DNA of 64,000 nucleotides from Flammulina velutipes (Eukaryota; Basidiomycota; Agaricomycetes; Agaricales; Physalacriaceae): the NCBI GenBank assembly GCA_011800155.1, contig CM022372.1, positions 2,790,001 through 2,854,000 on the forward strand, in the 5' to 3' direction. This document shows positions 1 to 11,796 of this stretch, in pieces. The notes under the pieces are model-generated. The model did not search any database. It had not been told where the DNA came from and saw only the letters and a program-made list of their open reading frames with translations. A program made the translations under genes and the position numbers. Within the stretch, counting starts at the first letter, position 1; the number at the start of each line of letters is the position of its first letter.

Positions 1-482
1 AACACTTACATTGGACCGCAGACACCATTGTTGTGCATAGTATGAGCAATGTAACAAGTATACAGAAGTCTCAACCGTCTGGTTGCTCTGTGCGCTACAC
101 GCTGAATCGCGACAGCGATGCACCCGCTTTGTTTTGCGAATTGTCTCTCACTGAAAGTCGTGTCCCAAAAATATTGGCTTTGGAGTTTGTCCACCATCCT
201 TGTTCCCATGTCGCAAACAGTATTCGAATGGTCCACACAACCAACGTAACGTCGCCAGCGACTATGATCAAACCAAATACTGTCTAAACGCTATGCCTGT
301 ACTATCCGTTTCAGGCAGCTATTGTTGTTGCCTCCATCGCCACCATCAATTGTATCGTTTCTTCACTGGATTCCGCCTCTGACTTGCTGTGAACATATGC
401 ACTGCTACCGAGACGGTACAAAAACCTCACCTAACCACGGAAAGCTTCCCTATCACCGTCTACCACCTCTATTCTCTACCAA
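1..482. other. intergenic, left edge of window
   Basis: No convincing gene. Short open frames on both strands overlap each other and lack splice or family support. The last 100 bases are pyrimidine-rich and probably form the promoter and 5' leader of the secreted-protein gene starting at 483. Confidence 0.4.
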
Positions 483-913
483 ATGAGACTTTTCGCTTTC
501 CTCGCTCTATACGTTCTCGCTGTCGCTGCTGCCAGGCCCTTGTCGCGCGTCAGGACGAGCTCTTCATTGGAAAAGAAAAGCGAAGAAGGCACAGAAAAAT
601 GCTCAGACCAATGCATCGACAGGCGTGATCCAAAGGCCAAATGTCACTACGCCATCTTTGACGAGGACACATGCCCTAAGGGCAAGGATCAATCCAACAT
701 GTTCTGCTGTACTCTGACAAACGAGGGAAAATCGAAGTGTGGTATGTACACTTCTGTTTGACCGTAGTCACACGTCTCATTGTCCCCACAGTAAAGGATA
801 AATGCGCAGACAAGAATCAGCTGCACATGTCGGTTGGATATGACGAAGGTCAACAACCGGGAGGCGCAGGGCTAGTACCGGGTGCAGCAGAGGAGCTCGA
901 GAAAGATGACTAG
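483..913 (+). CDS. small secreted cysteine-rich protein
   Basis: Two exons (483-741 and 792-913) separated by a 50 nt GT-AG intron give 126 aa. The first ~18 residues (MRLFAFLALYVLAVAAARP) form a clear signal peptide, so the protein should be secreted. The mature part is charged and holds eight cysteines (CSDQC, KCH, DTC, FCC, SKC, DKC), compatible with four disulfides. The C-terminus is Gly/Pro-rich and ends in acidic residues. I do not recognise a named family. Size, secretion and cysteine count match the generic small-secreted-protein class of fungi, which includes effectors, but no function is shown by sequence. The intron is strongly supported because the open frame continues cleanly across it. 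Confidence 0.75.
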
Positions 914-1491
914 TCCCCACATCGGCTCATTGGCTCAAATCGTTAACATTATCGCCTTCCGTTTCCTTATGTATCGACCATACCTTATTTATAGAATAGA
1001 ATCCATCCTCATCTTTGGCTCATTATCTAACGGTGTCTCACCGGAAGCCTCTTACTACCGGATGACAGTAACACTGGATGACATCGTTTTTACGCCGCCA
1101 CACTCACGATTTCCCAAAACTTGTGCTTCTCATTAAGTACTTGTGCTTTTTCTGGGGCAGACAGTTTGAAGAATGGATGTACAGCATCTAGTTTCTGCCA
1201 CAGGTATGTTTCCACTTACTTACGACTTTCACCGACCACGTCAAGATCGATATGTTCTGTTTCTTGGATCTTCAATCAACTGCGTCTCGAGCTTGCTATG
1301 TAACCTAATGGAGCGTTTGATTTAGGGTGCATACTATGGAAAAGCTTCTACATCAGTACCACTGCCTCTCCCCATAACGACTTGTTGACGTGCAGTCTCG
1401 TGCATAACCCTATAGCTATTACCGACTTCGATTACATATGGCGCCACACATTACATTAAGTTATACAATCTACAGTTCTCATCCCCAAAGC
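914..1491. other. intergenic between convergent genes
   Basis: Holds the 3' ends of the secreted-protein gene and of UFD2, which converge here. Short frames at 882-1136 and 1121-1303 have no family or splice support. Nothing else seen. Confidence 0.5.
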
Positions 1492-4400
1492 TTACACATC
1501 CACCTCCATCTTTGATTCGACGTTCTTCCTTCTCCTCTCCACTAAAAAGTCGTTTATCCGAGTCTTCAGCTCCGTATCTACACATGAACATCAGCAATCA
1601 TGACGAGACTACGACAGGAAAAGCCCATTAACCTGGCACGACATCCTCGATACTCAAAGGCATACGGTTGAAAGGATCGGTCTTATCCGATAGCAAATGG
1701 GACTTGATCGTCGAACGGTCCATAACAGCCTTGGAAGAAGGCAAGATCACAGGGTCCCTCATGACCGTGAACATCAATGGGTCTGCGAGAAAGGTCGAAC
1801 ATCAGCGAGGCAGAACCCGAAATGATCAAAATCTCCATACCCAAGAACTCATCCGGCACATCGCCCAACTCCTCCTCAGCCTCCATAGACGCCTTCACCT
1901 CCTCCACCTTGGTCACAAACCGCCTCAAATGCTCCATATCCGCCTCCGTCTTGATCGTCCTCCCAACCGCGATCTTCTCCGCGTTCGCGAACAACTCCTT
2001 GCTATAACTCCGCCCATCATTAGCAACAGCCTGCACAAACTCCTCCTGGTCGCTCAAGTTGATGAACACCTGCAGGATATCGCCCAGGAGCGCCCGAGGG
2101 TTGAATTTGTACTTTTCCGCATTGCGTACCCGCAGCTCTTGGTACTTTGGGCCAACGAGTGCGACGAGGTTGTAGTCCAGCATGGCCGCGAGACGATCTA
2201 CGATTTCCGGCATCATGAACGGTTTCTTCGTCTCCGCAGTGAATACCTTGAGAAGCTCCACGGTCGAACGTCCAAGACTGATATAACCAGAGGCATGTCG
2301 CTCCAACTGTCGTAGTGTCCCCTCCCGTTCTCGTCGATGTTCCGAAGATTTCGAATTCCACGCTGGGTCTTCCATCTCCATCTGGATGGTATGGATTTGT
2401 GTCAACTCACCCAGAGACTCGTCCATGAGATAGGTGACATCGTTGATCATCAGGTTGATGAATCGAACGAACTTGTCGACGTTCCTGATGTAGGTGTGAA
2501 CTTCCGGGATCGCGATAGCATAGCAGGACCAACGTACCGCGCTTCAGCATTCAGAGCCTCACGATGAGTGGGGTTGTTCCAAACCACCTTGAGAATGGCA
2601 GAGATGCTCCTCCTGCAAGTGCGTCAGTACAGTTAATTCCTCAATCAATGGGAAATCATTGACCTAGCATCTGACAACGGAATAAGTTAGACACTGTCAA
2701 ACACCAAAAAGCATGAACCTACTGAATTTATCATAGAATTGTGAGCTGGCACCAGTCTGTTCGACCTCTAAGAGCTATTAGTCACAGGTACCATAATGTC
2801 GAGGAAGATTTCTAACCAATGTAAAAGTGCATGAGGGTCGGCATGAGGTGTTTCAGTGCCAAAGGATGCGAATTGAGCAAGTAACCCAACAGTCCGTCAC
2901 TCTGCCGCCCATTGTAGTTCCAAATACCCATGAAAAGCACCTGGATTGACAAGATCAGATTACCAGGATCGATCTACAGAAGCAAAGAGAAACGCACATC
3001 GTTTATCTTGGACTTTAGGAAGGGATTCTTGATGTACCACGTCGATGAAAGGAACGTCAACGCAAACACCAGCAACTCAGTCTTGCCCGACAACTCGAAC
3101 TTTTCTGGGGCATGCCTATTACACCATGAGAAATCCAGTTGATGGCTATATCCACCACTTACTGTACCGTGAAGAGGTAGTATTCAATGGCATCTTCGAT
3201 CACGTATTCCGGAAGGACTCTGAATGCCATCGGTACCTCTTGAGGTAATGGTAGCCTATAAAACGTTAATCGCCGCCGTCAAGTCTCGTCAAGCCACCTA
3301 CTCTACTTGAGGATTCGGATGCTTCTTCCTAGGTTCGGCTTGCCGAATCAACCAAGTTGATAGATAGTTCGTGAAGCCGATGTTCCTCACAACGAACTCG
3401 GGATCCAGCAGTTGTGCTTGGTACGCAAACTGCGACGACCGTATCTTCGCTATTTCTCCCTACAGTGACAGTGAGATCTTGTAAGATTGACTTAGGGAAA
3501 GTAGCAGACCTTTACAGTGTTGATGGCAGCCTCGCGTCGACCTTGCATTGGTGTCTAGATACAAATCATGAGTACTTCAACTTTGCAAGGCGAGAATAAG
3601 GATTCACCCCCATCCATGAACCGTCACCATTTAGGTAATCCAGATGTCGCTGGATATCATCTATGTGCTTCGCCAACTCGCCGAACGAATGGATAGTGCG
3701 CTGGTATCCATAGTGGCCCATGGCGATAGTTAGGTAGAAGATGTCAGATATGAAGTTGGGTGCTGGTGCTAGATTGGAAATGCTCAGTGACGCGGAGAAT
3801 CGATCTGGTGGAAACGTACGCAAAGCTTTGTTCTCGTTCGTCCATTCCGTCGCCTCATTGCTCGTCGCCTTGATTCTCGTCTCCTCCGCAAGATTGATTC
3901 TATCAGATTTAGCATAATAGCAGGCGTCGATACGGTCCATCTGTAGCATGTCAGAATGATAACGAAGACAAGCTGGTAAACCGCACCTTGGTATAGTTGG
4001 CATCCATAAACGGCTCTGCGAACTGTAGAAGAACGCATGACAAGTTGAACATGTAGCTGTCGGTTGCAACAGTAGCGGGGTCGACCTGGCACACTTTAGC
4101 AAACTCATAGCATAGCATGGTTGGGAAGTAACTAACCTGCATTCCCGTCCTTTTTTCGTTGAGGGAGATAACTCGAGCGAAATAATTGAGGACCGCTTCT
4201 CTAGATTCGGCTGATGCTCTAACGAGCGTGTTGAAGATGGTGAACAACGAGCTCTGCAAGCTCTTCAAAGTGCCTCTCAAACTCGCATTTGAGCTTTCCA
4301 CGTCCCCTCGCGTCCTCTTTTCGGGATCAGAAAAGTAGGATTTTGCAATGCCAGGCCATTCTCTCGGGAACACTCCGAGACGACATAGCGGACCCATAAG

Positions 4401-5673
4401 CGACATCAATTCGAAGGTAGCCGCTGTCGCTGAGGGGGGATTCCACTGCTCTAATCGCGTGATCATGACAGCAATGGGTTTGACTGCGACCAAGGCTTCC
4501 AGGCCGCTGACAATTCCGCGCCAACCCGCGTCTCCACCACCCAATCCCTCTGGTCTAACGAGTACCGGGTTGAGTAACAATTTGGAAACGACCGGTCCAA
4601 GGATATCATCAAGCTCGTTGTCGGGCTCGAAACGGCGTGCGAGGTCTCCCAGAAATTGGTCAATGTCAGAAGGACCAAGTTTGTTGGGTGACGATGAGGG
4701 ACCAGAAAGAAGGGGAGCCGACAAGGCTGATAGAGACATGAGAGGTTCAACAAGCTCAATAGAGCCTAGCGAGCGACCTGAGGGCTGTGGAAACATCTCT
4801 GGTTCTTGGAGGATGAGACCTGCATAGCTAATAATGAGATCCCGAAGCTTTTCTAGTTTGTCAATTGCAGCTTGTGTTTCTGTTGGGAGGTATCCCTAAG
4901 ACAAATGAGCCCATGCGAGCATAACCTGGAGGTGGACTGACGGACCTTTTTTACGAGCACAGTCTTGGCCGAATTCAGTCGCTTCCAGCAACCAACCAGG
5001 TACTCAAAGACAGTTTGTTTCGGAGGAAGACTGGCAAGGACGGGCATGTATTCTAGATCGTCGGTCATTTCTTCAGGATTTATTTCCAGGCGCGAAATGA
5101 GTAAACGGTCGATCATGGTGTCGTCGATCTGAACTAGCGAACGGGTGAGCTGGATGAGAGATCTAGCGCGGAATACACACCATTTCCACCTTCCTCTGTC
5201 AGTTCTTCAGCCAGAGTTTTCAGCCAAACGAGTTCATAACTGCTCTGTTCCGCTGTTGATTTCTGCAGATAGAAAAGGTATGAGCTGTGGGATGTATGAT
5301 CATGGTAAGCCGACGCACGTCTAGCGTCACTGCTAATATCCGAGATATGTTTTCGTGGGTCCAGGAGGAGAGATCCAGACGCAACGGAGCCTTCTTCTTT
5401 GGCTGTACTGGCGATGGGGCGCTGTATTGGGGGCTGGCTACGACGGGTTTCTTCGCTGGCGGACGTGTTGGAGTGGCGGGCTTGGGCGCGGGCGTCGTAC
5501 TCTGCGATGGCGCCTCCGATGAAGAGCTGCTCGTTGATGAAGCCTGGAGTTTTGCCAATCTCCTCAGGCGAATCTGGATATTATTTGGATCTACAAGTCT
5601 GCTTTGTGAGTTAACGTTGGAGACGTACGCGCTCGGCGTCGTCTTGCGGCGTCGTTAGGATATTCTCGCTCAT
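1492..5673 (-). CDS. UFD2: ubiquitin conjugation factor E4 (UFD2-type U-box ligase)
   Basis: Multi-exon gene for a protein of roughly 1,050-1,100 aa, the usual size of UFD2/UBE4. Family knowledge: it extends ubiquitin chains on substrates together with the Cdc48 machinery. Exon 1 (5629-5673, [15 protein letters not shown]) joins across an intron ending at 5574 to [10 protein letters not shown], the N-terminal signature of fungal UFD2. The middle is the helical UFD2 core. The C-terminal U-box lies in two exons: DEFL joins to [15 protein letters not shown], followed by MDRSTI and [13 protein letters not shown] last short exon follows an intron starting in the triplet after VVP and gives [19 protein letters not shown]; its stop is at 1492-1494. 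An in-frame stop at 1628-1630 lies inside that last intron, so a naive model would end about 30 residues early. Single copy, no sign of decay. Confidence 0.9.
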
Positions 5674-5866
5674 TCAAAGAGATTTTGAAGGACGACAATG
5701 AATTGGAGGAGATGATGGCGGGAAGAGGACAAGGGTGTGTACGCTGTTTGCCGAAAACGGCCTGCGACTCGACGTCAAGCACTTTGATTCAACAATACAA
5801 AACTAGAGCTACACTTCTGGTCTTACAATAGTATATAAGGTAAATGTGGGTATACTGACTCGTCGT

Positions 5867-6769
5867 TCACAGCGCCTCCAGGCAGATCTTCCAGATATTC
5901 GCGTTGTCTGTCGCTGCTAGACCGCGAAATCTCGTGTTCTTGAGCAGGAAATCCACTCGGCGAATACCTTTCTGTTGCTCTGCCTCGCTCTTGCCTGCGA
6001 CGCGTCTTTGAAAAGCGGCCCTTACGCTGCTTCCCGCCTTTACCGTCACCATCTCCTCTTCGGTGACGCGCATCCGCAGAGAACTGTAAAGCGCTATGAT
6101 CACGTCCCTCACTGTCACCATAAAATCTCTGTCCTGAGGGAAAACATGTACTCTCCAAGGAAGATACCTGGACTGGAGCACCATCGTGTGCCTCCCTGGT
6201 GTCGTTGCTACCTCCAGTGGCAGCGAGGCTATGTATCTCTCCGCATCATTGGGATCGCATGCCAGGTTCAAGTCCGAATGTCCATGCAACAGCAGTCTGT
6301 GTAGATCAGTGATAGTGACTGCAGCGCCCTGGTCACCATCCAGCGATGGCAGCTCAATGGGCCGCAGGTTGGGTGTGGGCGGTGGGATCGACGAGAACGA
6401 TGTCGTCGAAGAGCCACTGTCATTTCGCCCGTGTGTCTGTATAGCAATCGCGGTAGGGAATATAGGCTGTGTTCCAGTCTGGATCGGAGGTAGCGACCTG
6501 GCCGTCTGTCTGACGTCGGACGCGTCGTTGGACGGCGGCAGTGTAACAGGAACATACACAGGTGATGGAGTCTCGTTCAGGGAACGCGAGTTGTAGATGT
6601 GGGAAGGCGGCGATGGCGAGTGCTGTAAATTGGAGGATGGGAATGGCGGTGACCTCGCTGACGTCGGTGAAGGAACTCCATCGGAATCGTAGTAATACGA
6701 GGCGTTTGTGGAATCCGCAAAGCGAACTTGCTTTGGGGATTTGGAGCTACTAGACGAAGGAGAGTCCAT
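5867..6769 (-). CDS. DUF6699 domain protein
   Basis: One uninterrupted frame of 300 aa. Residues 1-130 are low-complexity, rich in Ser and Pro, and probably disordered. Residues ~150-300 form the conserved part: a Leu/His-rich helix, then ARYIASLPLEVA-like text, LPWRVHVFPQ, a DVIIALYSSLRMRVTEEE segment and a FRGLA-type end. This pattern matches the DUF6699 family, abundant in Agaricomycetes and of unknown function. There is no signal peptide or membrane segment. It lies head-to-tail with UFD2 on the same strand, 193 bp upstream of its start; no functional link is implied. Confidence 0.7.
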   Translation of the reverse strand: MDSPSSSSSKSPKQVRFADSTNASYYYDSDGVPSPTSARSPPFPSSNLQHSPSPPSHIYNSRSLNETPSPVYVPVTLPPSNDASDVRQTARSLPPIQTGTQPIFPTAIAIQTHGRNDSGSSTTSFSSIPPPTPNLRPIELPSLDGDQGAAVTITDLHRLLLHGHSDLNLACDPNDAERYIASLPLEVATTPGRHTMVLQSRYLPWRVHVFPQDRDFMVTVRDVIIALYSSLRMRVTEEEMVTVKAGSSVRAAFQRRVAGKSEAEQQKGIRRVDFLLKNTRFRGLAATDNANIWKICLEAL

Positions 6770-9069
6770 CGTTAAAGGCTGGTAGGTGGGCTAGGACATG
6801 ATAGTGAGACACAAGATGTACGTCCAACTCAATATATACTAATCCACTTACGTTGGCTGTGCAGACGCGTCAAAGCTTCAAGTGTTGTTGGAGGTCATAG
6901 AACGAGGCGGCTCGTCTTATATACGGCAATCCTATCGATACCCGTACTTGGATGATGCCTCTTGTGTCCCGTTGCGCAGACTTGTGCTTTCATATCGGGC
7001 GGAGTCGTTATATGTGGATTCATGACTCAATTTGACGCCTATGTACAAAGTCGAGATCACGGCGCAGGGCGAACAGCTTTGGCACAAAATCCGCCGCCTT
7101 TGCACTGCTTCGAGTCACTAAATTGATGGAAGGCGCATCATCGATTTCGGACATTGTGGCTGGGAGTCTTACGACGGTCCATATGCTATATCGAGTGCCC
7201 AAGTTGCTTTATGGAGATTTAGGTATCTGGTTTTCGGTGCCGTCTTCTTCAAATTCTTCTTCTAATATCAATTCACATCGCAGTTCACGTTAACTGGGGC
7301 GAAGTTTCTGCGCAATGCGTCTCTCAAAATTTGCGGAATACTTCGGGATGTCCAAACGACCAATCACTGATAATGCACATATCCCTGTCCCACATCAACG
7401 CCAATCTCGATATACCCTATTCCATTAGGACCAGTACACCGTGGCCTGTGTATGATACCGTATCTGGAGCTGCGGAAGTAGCCGAGATGAGTTGAAACGT
7501 AGATTCAGACGTGACTGGATAAACATCTACAGGCACTCCGGATGGGGAGTAAGAACGATGAGTAAAACCCCGCCATTGCTGTTCAATACCGCGTGCTATC
7601 ACCACTAACGTTGATCAGGTTCGCGTCCTCGCTCTGCGTTTTAGCCTTTCAGGACACGTTTAGGTATTTTCCCACGGATGGGTAGTCTTTCGCGCGTCGG
7701 TCCAGGTATTACCCATAGCGTTAAGTACATTTTAAAAGCCCCTACATGGATATTTCGACAGGTTACGACACTACGCGTGATTGCCTGGGGTCTATCGTGG
7801 GAGCTACTACAGTTCCATGACCACGGGCTAAACGGCAGCCATATCAGACTACGACAAGTCCAAGAAGCGTGGACATGTACTTCTTCATCTTGACTCATTA
7901 AATACTGATGCTTTTAATTGATATCATCAATGAGAGACCAATCTACCAGACTAGTTACTGACTATCATTCAAGCTTTCGAGAGGCTGTGTGGCGCAGATA
8001 CCGAGGCTAGCCGCTGGTGGAATATATTGGAACCCTTGGTATATTCATATGATCATTTTGTAATTAGCTGTAAAGCTCTTTTGTTGCAGAACTGTTGTAG
8101 TTGGGTGTTACATTCTCTGCGGCTATCGGAGGATAGACAATTGGTCAACAGCTTCTATCATCATGATGTTCCATTCTCTCTTATTCACCGTGAGCACCGC
8201 GTAATCGCCGTTGGTAAGACCTCCACTGGTGCGCCACAATCAACACCCCACTCAAGGTGCCTCATCTGAAACATTGACTGACATACTTGAGCTACACAAT
8301 CATTGACAGTATTTTGATACTACTGAAAATCGCCTAGTGTCTTTCCTCACTGTAACCTAGGTCACAGATCCGCTTTCGGATAGAACCTGTGGCGCTGACT
8401 GAGCCCATCTCGCAACTACTTAGTGTCAAGCATACATTAATAAACAGCTATATACCTGTACCCGAACACCCCCGGGCCGGCACTCAGCCTCAGGCGCTAC
8501 GTCTGTCCGACTAGAGTCTAGCACAATGCTTCTCGTCCAATATAGCTCTCGGAACTCGGTACTACGAGTTCAATCCGAGTGCGCACTGTCGCCGATTGAG
8601 AGGTTTTTAGCGGAACCCCGAGCGTTAGCTCACACCACGGCTCGGGAGGTACAAACAATCAAAATAGGCGCCACCTATATGCCTAAGCGCTGCACCCCCA
8701 GGGGTAGCATGGCGGTGCGCTATGTTAATTTCCGATACCATGGGATATATAGCATCATTGATGTCCGCACTGAAAACACATCTGGGGGTGGTACCTGGGA
8801 GGGTGCGCCACACCGCCACGAACTCGACTCAAAGTGACCTCGAAATCAGCGAGTACAGCACTACCAGTGCGGACTTTAGATTCCTTTAGACCTCATTCCG
8901 CCTTGGGCTCTAGGCAGATTGGTCTTTGCGTGAGAGTAGGGTTCAGACTCGGAGGTCACTGAATGACCGATATATATTGAGAACAACCGACAGCAAAGTA
9001 CAAGACAAGCATGCGCTAAATATACAAGATGTAACCTATTCAAACAATAATTGTACTAGGAGAAATATA
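6770..9069. other. 2.3 kb gene-poor region
   Basis: No supported gene on either strand; frames are under 140 codons and mutually overlapping. The left end should hold the promoter of the DUF6699 gene. Copies of the 8-mer GTGGCGCA occur at 7989, 8230 (reverse) and 8804 (reverse). At 8692-8789 there is a 9 bp perfect inverted repeat (CACCCCCAG / CTGGGGGTG), and aactcg/cgagtt forms a small palindrome near 8551. This could be remains of a small non-autonomous element, but no terminal repeats could be defined. Confidence 0.4.
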
Positions 9070-10963
9070 TCACTCCAATCCAGGCATCTCATAATCCATC
9101 GGGACGTCTTTCCTCTCCAGCCAAGCCGCATCCGCACCACCCAAATCAACACCCTTCCCACAGTCCAGTCGCCTCCTCGCAGGCAACTCTTTCATCTCCA
9201 CAATACCCTTCTCCGGCCGCACCACGACATGATGCTCCCCATGCCACCCTACGAAATCCACAGTGTCCAAAACCACCGCAACGCTATGCAAAGCCGCATT
9301 CCACGCTTCGGTCTGTATCACGACATCCTTGTCCGATAACAAGTTGGCCTTAGGTCGGTGCTTGCCGGCCGTGTGGAAGTGGATGAAGGCCAAGGACCGG
9401 AAGCAGGAAAAAGAGGAAGCGTATTCGTTGAGGGGTCGGTCCGATACGATGCATGATAATCGAATGGCCACCATATACGGAGAGATACTTCGAACTAGGG
9501 TTTCGATGGCCTGCTGAGAGACATTGGCTATGCGTACGCCGAGTACACGTAGGCCTGGGAGTTGCGGGAGAACGGTAGCGACAAGGTCCCATGGACAGCT
9601 TCCCAGATCAAGCCGCCTCAATCGCGTACGTCTGCGAAGGAATGCCGTTACGCTCTTGTATAACCCAATATCATCCTCGTGGCCCACAAGAACCAGCCTG
9701 AAAACTTCGAGATGTGGAAGGAAGGTGTGTTCGCCATCAATGATGTGGTCACTTCCAAAGACGACCTTTGCAGAAGTAGGCTCTTCAAAAGTTCCATGAA
9801 GCGTCAATGTCTGGAGGTTATGGGCATGAGCGATTCTCGCTAGAACGACATGAGATATCCTGGTATCCACAAGATCCAAGTGCGTGAGGTTTTTGATTGT
9901 CACGCTTTGGAAAGCGCTGTCCCACGAATGAGTCCTTTCGAGGAACGCGCCGAGGACCAGATGCTTCAGCGTATGTTTGTTCACGTCCAGCACGGTCCTG
10001 ACTTCGCCCATGTCCGCAAACCCGTCGTCGTCCTCTGCCCGCAGGGTGAATTTGTGGAGATTCTGGAAAGCGGAGACGCCGACCGCGTCAAAATGCCATC
10101 CTATCAGACCGAGGCCACGTATGTGGGAATGAGTGGCAAGGACGTTCTGAACGATTTCTGCACGCATTTCTGGATATCCAATCCATTCAAAGTCGCGTAG
10201 CTCATTGAATTTGGGAAGGGCTGTCCTTAGAGATCGAGTCATCAAGTCCAATACGTCGCTTTCCTCGTATGCCCAATGTATACGCAAAGACTTGATTTTA
10301 CTGGCAAAGACGGTATCTTCCTTGACGCGGTCCATGAAGTCAAGGCCACGATTGAGATTTTCCTGGTCGTCTCCAAAGTAAAGATCGACGGTATGGAAGA
10401 TGATGCGGACTGCTATCTCTCGGTGGAAAGACGATACGCGCAGCCAAGTGCGCAAGTGGTATCGGGGAATATTGCGAGCAATGCGATCCCAGATTTCTGG
10501 TGGTGCTCGTTGCGAGGCCGGCTCGTCGTGGAAATGAATCTATTCAACTTTAGCGTTAGTACTTGATGCAACGAAAGGACGAACTCGTCGTTCTCGTCGC
10601 AGATGCGCTTGTATCTCTCGGTTTGCCGGGTCCAAGTTCATCGCCGCCTGGAAGTCTAGAGAACATTGAGCGCACGATAGTGGTCAGCACGCCGCACGGA
10701 CCTTGGTGCGCCTTGGCAACTAGCTTTTCGCCTGCCGACTTTCGAGCCTTCCCTCGGGCGAGCAATGCCTTTGATACATTCTCCTTTCTCAAGCCTGGCG
10801 TCTTTAAGTACACCTCAAGATAGCTTTCGACTTGGTCGCCATACTGTCCAGCGTCAATCAGCCCTAGAGCAGTATCCAGCAGAAAGTCGGCCTTTCTCGA
10901 CGACGGTAACGCCTGAATGGCGCCAAAGACAGTGGTCGTCAGTTCATCGGAGAATGAAGGCAT
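9070..10963 (-). CDS. F-box/LRR protein with N-terminal helical module
   Basis: Three exons (10702-10963, 10585-10655, 9070-10539) with 45-46 nt introns give 600 aa. Residues 1-110 resemble a TPR-like helical region (DFLLDTALGLIDAGQY; FQAAMNLDPANREIQAHLR). The F-box follows at ~118-160 (APPEIWDRIARNIPRYHLRTW), then irregular leucine-rich repeats (LTHLDLVDTR, LQTLTLHG, LRRLDLGSC, LRVLGVRI). Family knowledge: F-box proteins recruit substrates to SCF ubiquitin ligases through Skp1, and the LRR part would bind substrate. The intron at 10540-10584 was chosen because it alone keeps the F-box in frame and contains an actaac branch site; two other candidate donors break the frame. Substrate unknown. 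Shares an 85 bp promoter with ADE8. Confidence 0.8.
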
Positions 10964-11048
10964 TGGGAAACATAGTTAGCATAGGTTAGGGTTTCAACAT
11001 TCGTTGTTCCGGAGCTCGGTCCGCCACTCCGTTTCTTTATTCCGCCAC
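10964..11048. promoter_or_regulatory. 85 bp bidirectional promoter (F-box gene / ADE8)
   Basis: Only 85 bases separate the start codons of the divergent F-box gene (10963) and the GAR transformylase gene (11049), so both 5' leaders and core promoters must overlap or extend into coding sequence. Confidence 0.6.
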
Positions 11049-11666
11049 ATGTCCAAGCGTATCGTTGTGCTCATATCTGGCTCTGGCTCCAACTTGCAGG
11101 CCCTCATCGATGCAAAACTGCCAGATGCTACGATATCTCTAGTTTTATCCAACCGAAAAAATGCATATGGCCTTGTCCGCGCACAACAAGCCGCTCCCCC
11201 CATCCCAACCGCTTACCTCGCCCTACAACCATACCTAAAAGCCAACCCAGGGAAAACTCGACCAGACTACGATGTGGAGGTTGCAAAACTTGTGTTGGAG
11301 GCACAACCTGATCTTGTCGTGCTGGCAGGATGGATGCATGTTTTGAGTGAAGGTTTTTTGGACCAACTCAAAGGAGTTGCCGTGATCAACCTACATCCAG
11401 CATTGCCGGGAGAGTTCGACGGCTCGCATGCCATTGATAGGGCGTTTGAGGCATGGAAGAAGGGAGAAATAACGCGATCTGGTGTAATGGTACATCGCGT
11501 CGTAAAGGAGGTTGACCGTGGTGCGCCGGTCTTGGTTAGGGAGATTCCGTTCGAGGAGGGAGACACATTAGAGACTTACGAAGAAAGACTTCATAAGGTC
11601 GAATGGGGTATCATAGTCGAGGCTGTCAAGATTGTACTCGATGACCTAGCGCAATATTCCGTTTGA
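11049..11666 (+). CDS. ADE8: phosphoribosylglycinamide formyltransferase (GART)
   Basis: Single exon, 205 aa, the usual length of a stand-alone GAR transformylase. It transfers the formyl group of 10-formyl-THF to glycinamide ribonucleotide, the third step of de novo purine synthesis. Visible motifs: the N-terminal phosphate-binding loop LISGSGSNLQAL, SNRKNAYGL, VLAGWMHVLS, the catalytic stretch VINLHPALPGEFDG with the conserved N and H, SGVMVHRVVKEVDRGAP, and the C-terminal ETYEERLHKVEW. The frame is open upstream to 11004 but only with a TTG codon, so the first ATG at 11049 is used. Most fungi keep this activity separate from the bifunctional ADE5,7 enzyme, as here. Confidence 0.95.
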   Translation: MSKRIVVLISGSGSNLQALIDAKLPDATISLVLSNRKNAYGLVRAQQAAPPIPTAYLALQPYLKANPGKTRPDYDVEVAKLVLEAQPDLVVLAGWMHVLSEGFLDQLKGVAVINLHPALPGEFDGSHAIDRAFEAWKKGEITRSGVMVHRVVKEVDRGAPVLVREIPFEEGDTLETYEERLHKVEWGIIVEAVKIVLDDLAQYSV

Positions 11667-11796
11667 CCATATTGATCTGGAAATTCATTACTGTATCCTT
11701 GAAACATTGTCTGGCTACTTTACGTGCAAAACGAAGAAGCCATGCTGGGTATCAGGTTACAAAGCTGCCCCACCAACCCCACCTTCCATCGCTTCG

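Noticed and set aside
1628..1630. UFD2 stop codon at 1628
   Set aside because: It lies in an intron; splicing to 1492 restores the conserved DTELKTRI C-terminus.
11004..11048. N-terminal extension of ADE8 resembling a mitochondrial presequence
   Set aside because: The extension begins at a TTG; the first ATG is 11049, which fits the family start.
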